Positions 61,853 to 64,000 of a DNA stretch of 64,000 bases are shown here, in pieces. The translations under genes and the position numbers were made by a program. The DNA comes from Bin87 sp965220055 (lineage in GTDB: Bacteria > Chloroflexota > Dehalococcoidia > Lucifugimonadales > UBA3495). A model generated the notes under the pieces. It saw only the letters and a list, made by a program, of their open reading frames with translations. It had not been told where the DNA came from and ran no database searches. The stretch spans positions 2,542,001-2,606,000 of the forward strand of contig CBDCPE010000004.1 in NCBI GenBank assembly GCA_965220055.1. Reading direction: 5' to 3'. Within the stretch, counting starts at the first letter, position 1. The number at the start of each line of letters is the position of its first letter.

Positions 61853-63415
61853 TCAGGAACTCGTGACTGGGTCACCGAATTCTGCTCGCAGGTCTCGTTT
61901 CAGCACTTTGCCCATCACATTTCGCGGTAGTTCGTCAACGAACACCACCGACCGCGGGCGTTTGTACCCAGACAGGCGGTCCCGACAGAAATCGATGAGG
62001 TCCTCCTCGGTGACTGTGCGGTCCGCCGCCACCACTACGGCTCTGACCTCTTCGCCCCACTCCAGGTCCGGCACCCCGATGACGGCAGAATCGGCAACCC
62101 CGGGATGTTGCGACAAAGTCTGCTCCACTTCTTCGGGGGAAATCATCTCACCGCCGCGCTTGATGAAGTCGCGCGCCCGCCCCGCCAGATAGATGTAGCC
62201 GTCCTCATCCTGCCAGGCCAGGTCTCCGGTGTAGAGCCATCCGCCTTTCAGAGTATCCCGCGTGGCGTCGTCTTGTCGCCAGTAGCCGGTCATCATCCGT
62301 GGGCCGCGAGCGACGATCTCGCCGACTTCTCCTTCGCCAACCGGGTCACCGTCTTCCGTAACGACCATAACCTCAACGTCGTCCAGGGGCTTGCCGATCG
62401 ACGTGAGCCGGCGCAATTTGGTCTCGACTTCCTCCGCTGTTCCGGTCAGGTCATGGTCATCCGGCGGCAGCATCGTGATGGTGGACGCCGTTTCGGTCTG
62501 CCCGAACGCGTTGATGAATCGCGTGCCCGGGAACTTGTCGATGGCTTGTCGGATCACCGACAACGGCATCGGCGCAGCCCCGTAGGTGATCACGCTCAGT
62601 GACGTCAGGTCGTATTCGGAAAACCTGGGATGGTCAATGACCATCTTCAGCATGGTGGGCACCAGCATCGCCCGGTCTGCGCGATGTTCTGCCACCAGAC
62701 CCATCCATCTTTCGGCATCGAACTGCGGCATCACCACCAACGTCCGGCCTCCGAACACCGCCGCCAGGGCCGCCTGCAGCCCCGCCACGTGATACATCGG
62801 CACGGTGAGCAGGTTGGTTTCTTCGACCTCCGGGTCGGCCGGAGCCACGTTTGACAGCAAAAAGGTGCCGAAACTGTCGTGGGTCAGTTGCGCTCCTTTG
62901 GGAACGCTCGTGGTGCCGGAGGTGAACATGATCACCGTGGTGGCGTCTTCATCATCCTCGGGGAAGTGAAGTTGCTCGGGGTCTGCGTTTGCCAGCAGGT
63001 CGTCGTAGGCGTAACCGGCATTCTCCGCCGGCGCGTCAAGCATGACGATGCGTTCCACCGACAGCGACCCGTCCGTGGGAACCAGGGGCAGGTAGCGTTC
63101 ACCCAGAAACAGCAGGTCGGGTTGCGCGATGCCCAGCATGATCGCCAGTTCTTCCTCTTTGGCGCGAAAATTGATCGGCACGTAGATCGCGTCCAGTTGC
63201 GCCGCCGCGAAGTAAATTTCGATCAGGTGATGGCAGTTGGTCTGCATCGCCGCGACCCGGTCGCCCCGGCCGATACCCAGCTCCGACATTGCGTTGGCCA
63301 GCCGGTTCACCCGCTCCTGCAACATCTCGAAGCTGATGTGATCGCCGTCAAATACGATCGCTGTCCGTTCCGGAACAATCGCCGACGCGATCATGAGAAA
63401 TTCGGTCGTGTTCAT
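61853..63415 (-). CDS. Acyl-CoA ligase (AMP-dependent synthetase)
   Basis: A 520-residue ANL-superfamily enzyme that activates a carboxylic acid to its CoA thioester. The phosphate-binding loop is MFTSGTTSVPKGAQ. Later come the INAFGQTETAS motif, LYTGDLAWQDEDGYIYLAGR and the C-terminal hinge and catalytic Lys region RNVMGKVLKRDLR. The start is the ATG at 63415 with GGAG upstream; an ATG six codons earlier is possible. It lies in an operon after an enoyl-CoA hydratase, so it probably feeds a fatty or aromatic acid CoA pathway. Confidence 0.94.
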   Translation of the reverse strand: MNTTEFLMIASAIVPERTAIVFDGDHISFEMLQERVNRLANAMSELGIGRGDRVAAMQTNCHHLIEIYFAAAQLDAIYVPINFRAKEEELAIMLGIAQPDLLFLGERYLPLVPTDGSLSVERIVMLDAPAENAGYAYDDLLANADPEQLHFPEDDEDATTVIMFTSGTTSVPKGAQLTHDSFGTFLLSNVAPADPEVEETNLLTVPMYHVAGLQAALAAVFGGRTLVVMPQFDAERWMGLVAEHRADRAMLVPTMLKMVIDHPRFSEYDLTSLSVITYGAAPMPLSVIRQAIDKFPGTRFINAFGQTETASTITMLPPDDHDLTGTAEEVETKLRRLTSIGKPLDDVEVMVVTEDGDPVGEGEVGEIVARGPRMMTGYWRQDDATRDTLKGGWLYTGDLAWQDEDGYIYLAGRARDFIKRGGEMISPEEVEQTLSQHPGVADSAVIGVPDLEWGEEVRAVVVAADRTVTEEDLIDFCRDRLSGYKRPRSVVFVDELPRNVMGKVLKRDLRAEFGDPVTSS

Positions 63416-63436
63416 CCTGTCTCCATGCCACAAATT

Positions 63437-64000
63437 CTACTCTCTTGACGGCGCGCTGGCCGTGGCCGCCAATCGCTGTTCCGAAGCTAGTCCCGCATCC
63501 AGCGGCATTTCGCTGCCAGCGCCCCACGCCGACCTCAACCCTGCGGCAAAGCCGACCGGCAGCTCCGATAATTGGTGCGCAGTTTCCCAGGCCGTCAGTT
63601 CCAACTCTTCAGGCTCCACGACCCGGCTGATCATTCCGTAGCCCATCGCCATAGCAGCCCCAAAGCGCCGCCCCGTGTACAACAGGTCCAACGCCACCGA
63701 TGGGCCCACGTTGGCTGGTAGCGTTTGGCTTCCTCCAGCGGCGGGGATCATGCCCAGTTGGACTTCGGGCATGGCGAATACCGTGTCCGACGCGGCCATG
63801 CGCAGATCGCCCAGCAGCATGATTTCCACGCCGGAACCGATGCAATAGCCGTGCACGGCCACAACTATCGGTTTGTCCAGGTCAATCAGCTGACCCCAAA
63901 CGTCGCGCTGCCACCGGGCGTTACGCGCGATCACCTGCGACGGGGCGGTGCCGAACTCGCTCAGGTCGGCGCCGGCGCAAAAGGCGCGACCCCTGCCGGT
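63437..64000 (-). CDS. Enoyl-CoA hydratase/isomerase, 5' end beyond the window
   Basis: The frame is open from the window edge: GRGRAFCAGADLSEF, the oxyanion-hole segment of crotonases, then KPIVVAVHGYCIGSGVEIML, the second conserved block, and MPEVQLGMIPAAGGSQTLP, with the catalytic Glu in PEVQLG position. The C-terminal part ends at 63437. About 188 codons are visible; roughly 60-70 N-terminal residues are missing. It is followed by the acyl-CoA ligase gene (gap 21 bases) in one operon. Confidence 0.93.
   Translation of the reverse strand, partial: TGRGRAFCAGADLSEFGTAPSQVIARNARWQRDVWGQLIDLDKPIVVAVHGYCIGSGVEIMLLGDLRMAASDTVFAMPEVQLGMIPAAGGSQTLPANVGPSVALDLLYTGRRFGAAMAMGYGMISRVVEPEELELTAWETAHQLSELPVGFAAGLRSAWGAGSEMPLDAGLASEQRLAATASAPSRE

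Noticed and set aside
1..64000. CRISPR arrays, rRNA and tRNA genes
   Set aside because: No regularly spaced direct repeats and no recognisable rRNA or tRNA sequence were seen on reading; a short tRNA could be missed without a covariance search.

Overview
The window is a GC-rich bacterial chromosome segment without rRNA, tRNA or CRISPR loci. Gene content points to the Chloroflexota, most likely a Dehalococcoidia/SAR202-type lineage. It has class III CoA-transferases, luciferase-like flavin monooxygenases, a Rieske dioxygenase, carboxymuconolactone-decarboxylase paralogues and amidohydrolase-like catabolic genes, plus scattered short repeats of the GCGAAGCGYGGCAATC type. This placement is inferred from gene content and was not tested by phylogeny.

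Region 1 (1-5.4 kb) is housekeeping: argH (cut by the window edge), rpe, rpmB, an ArsC/Spx-like gene, a HAD hydrolase and mutL, then a tiny Tat-signal protein on the opposite strand. The ArsC-like gene (2277-2639) is the most interesting locus. An in-frame TGA sits exactly where the first Cys of the CxxC motif should be, and a SECIS-like hairpin follows it, so it is a candidate selenoprotein.

Region 2 (5.4-25 kb) is a catabolic accessory zone. It holds a CocE-type hydrolase, Rieske dioxygenase alpha and beta subunits, a gluconate-dehydrogenase subunit-3-like protein, a radical SAM protein, a hydantoinase A/DUF917 pair, an SDR, a lipoprotein, three tandem two-domain CMD proteins, two PuuE-type deacetylases, an MBL hydrolase and an alpha/beta hydrolase with a Cys nucleophile.

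Region 3 (25-48 kb) is a plastic zone. An IS5-family element splits an FAD oxidoreductase gene. Two sister IS66-family elements, both 1432 bp, have entered an ABC solute-binding gene and the 3' end of an antiporter fragment. An intact IS701-like element lies in a graveyard of other IS remnants. Two AT-richer patches carry defence-like genes: a PD-(D/E)XK-like ORF with a membrane protein (29.0-29.9 kb), and a GHKL ATPase with a probable C-terminal nuclease-like domain (32.2-34.2 kb). Interspersed are a third PuuE-type deacetylase, an SMP-30 lactonase, two LLM flavin oxidoreductases, an M19 dipeptidase, a GlcG-like protein and an arylsulfotransferase-like protein.

Region 4 (48-64 kb) returns to intact operons. 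It has leuCD with a clear terminator, a haloalkane-dehalogenase-like hydrolase, two CaiB/BaiF CoA-transferases divergent from a thiamine-diphosphate enzyme, a TPR protein and a small ferredoxin-fold protein. A peptide ABC transporter (solute-binding protein plus two permeases, no ATPases) has a CRP-like palindrome upstream. At the end is an acyl-CoA operon: enoyl-CoA hydratase, acyl-CoA ligase and a twice-frameshifted ketopantoate reductase.
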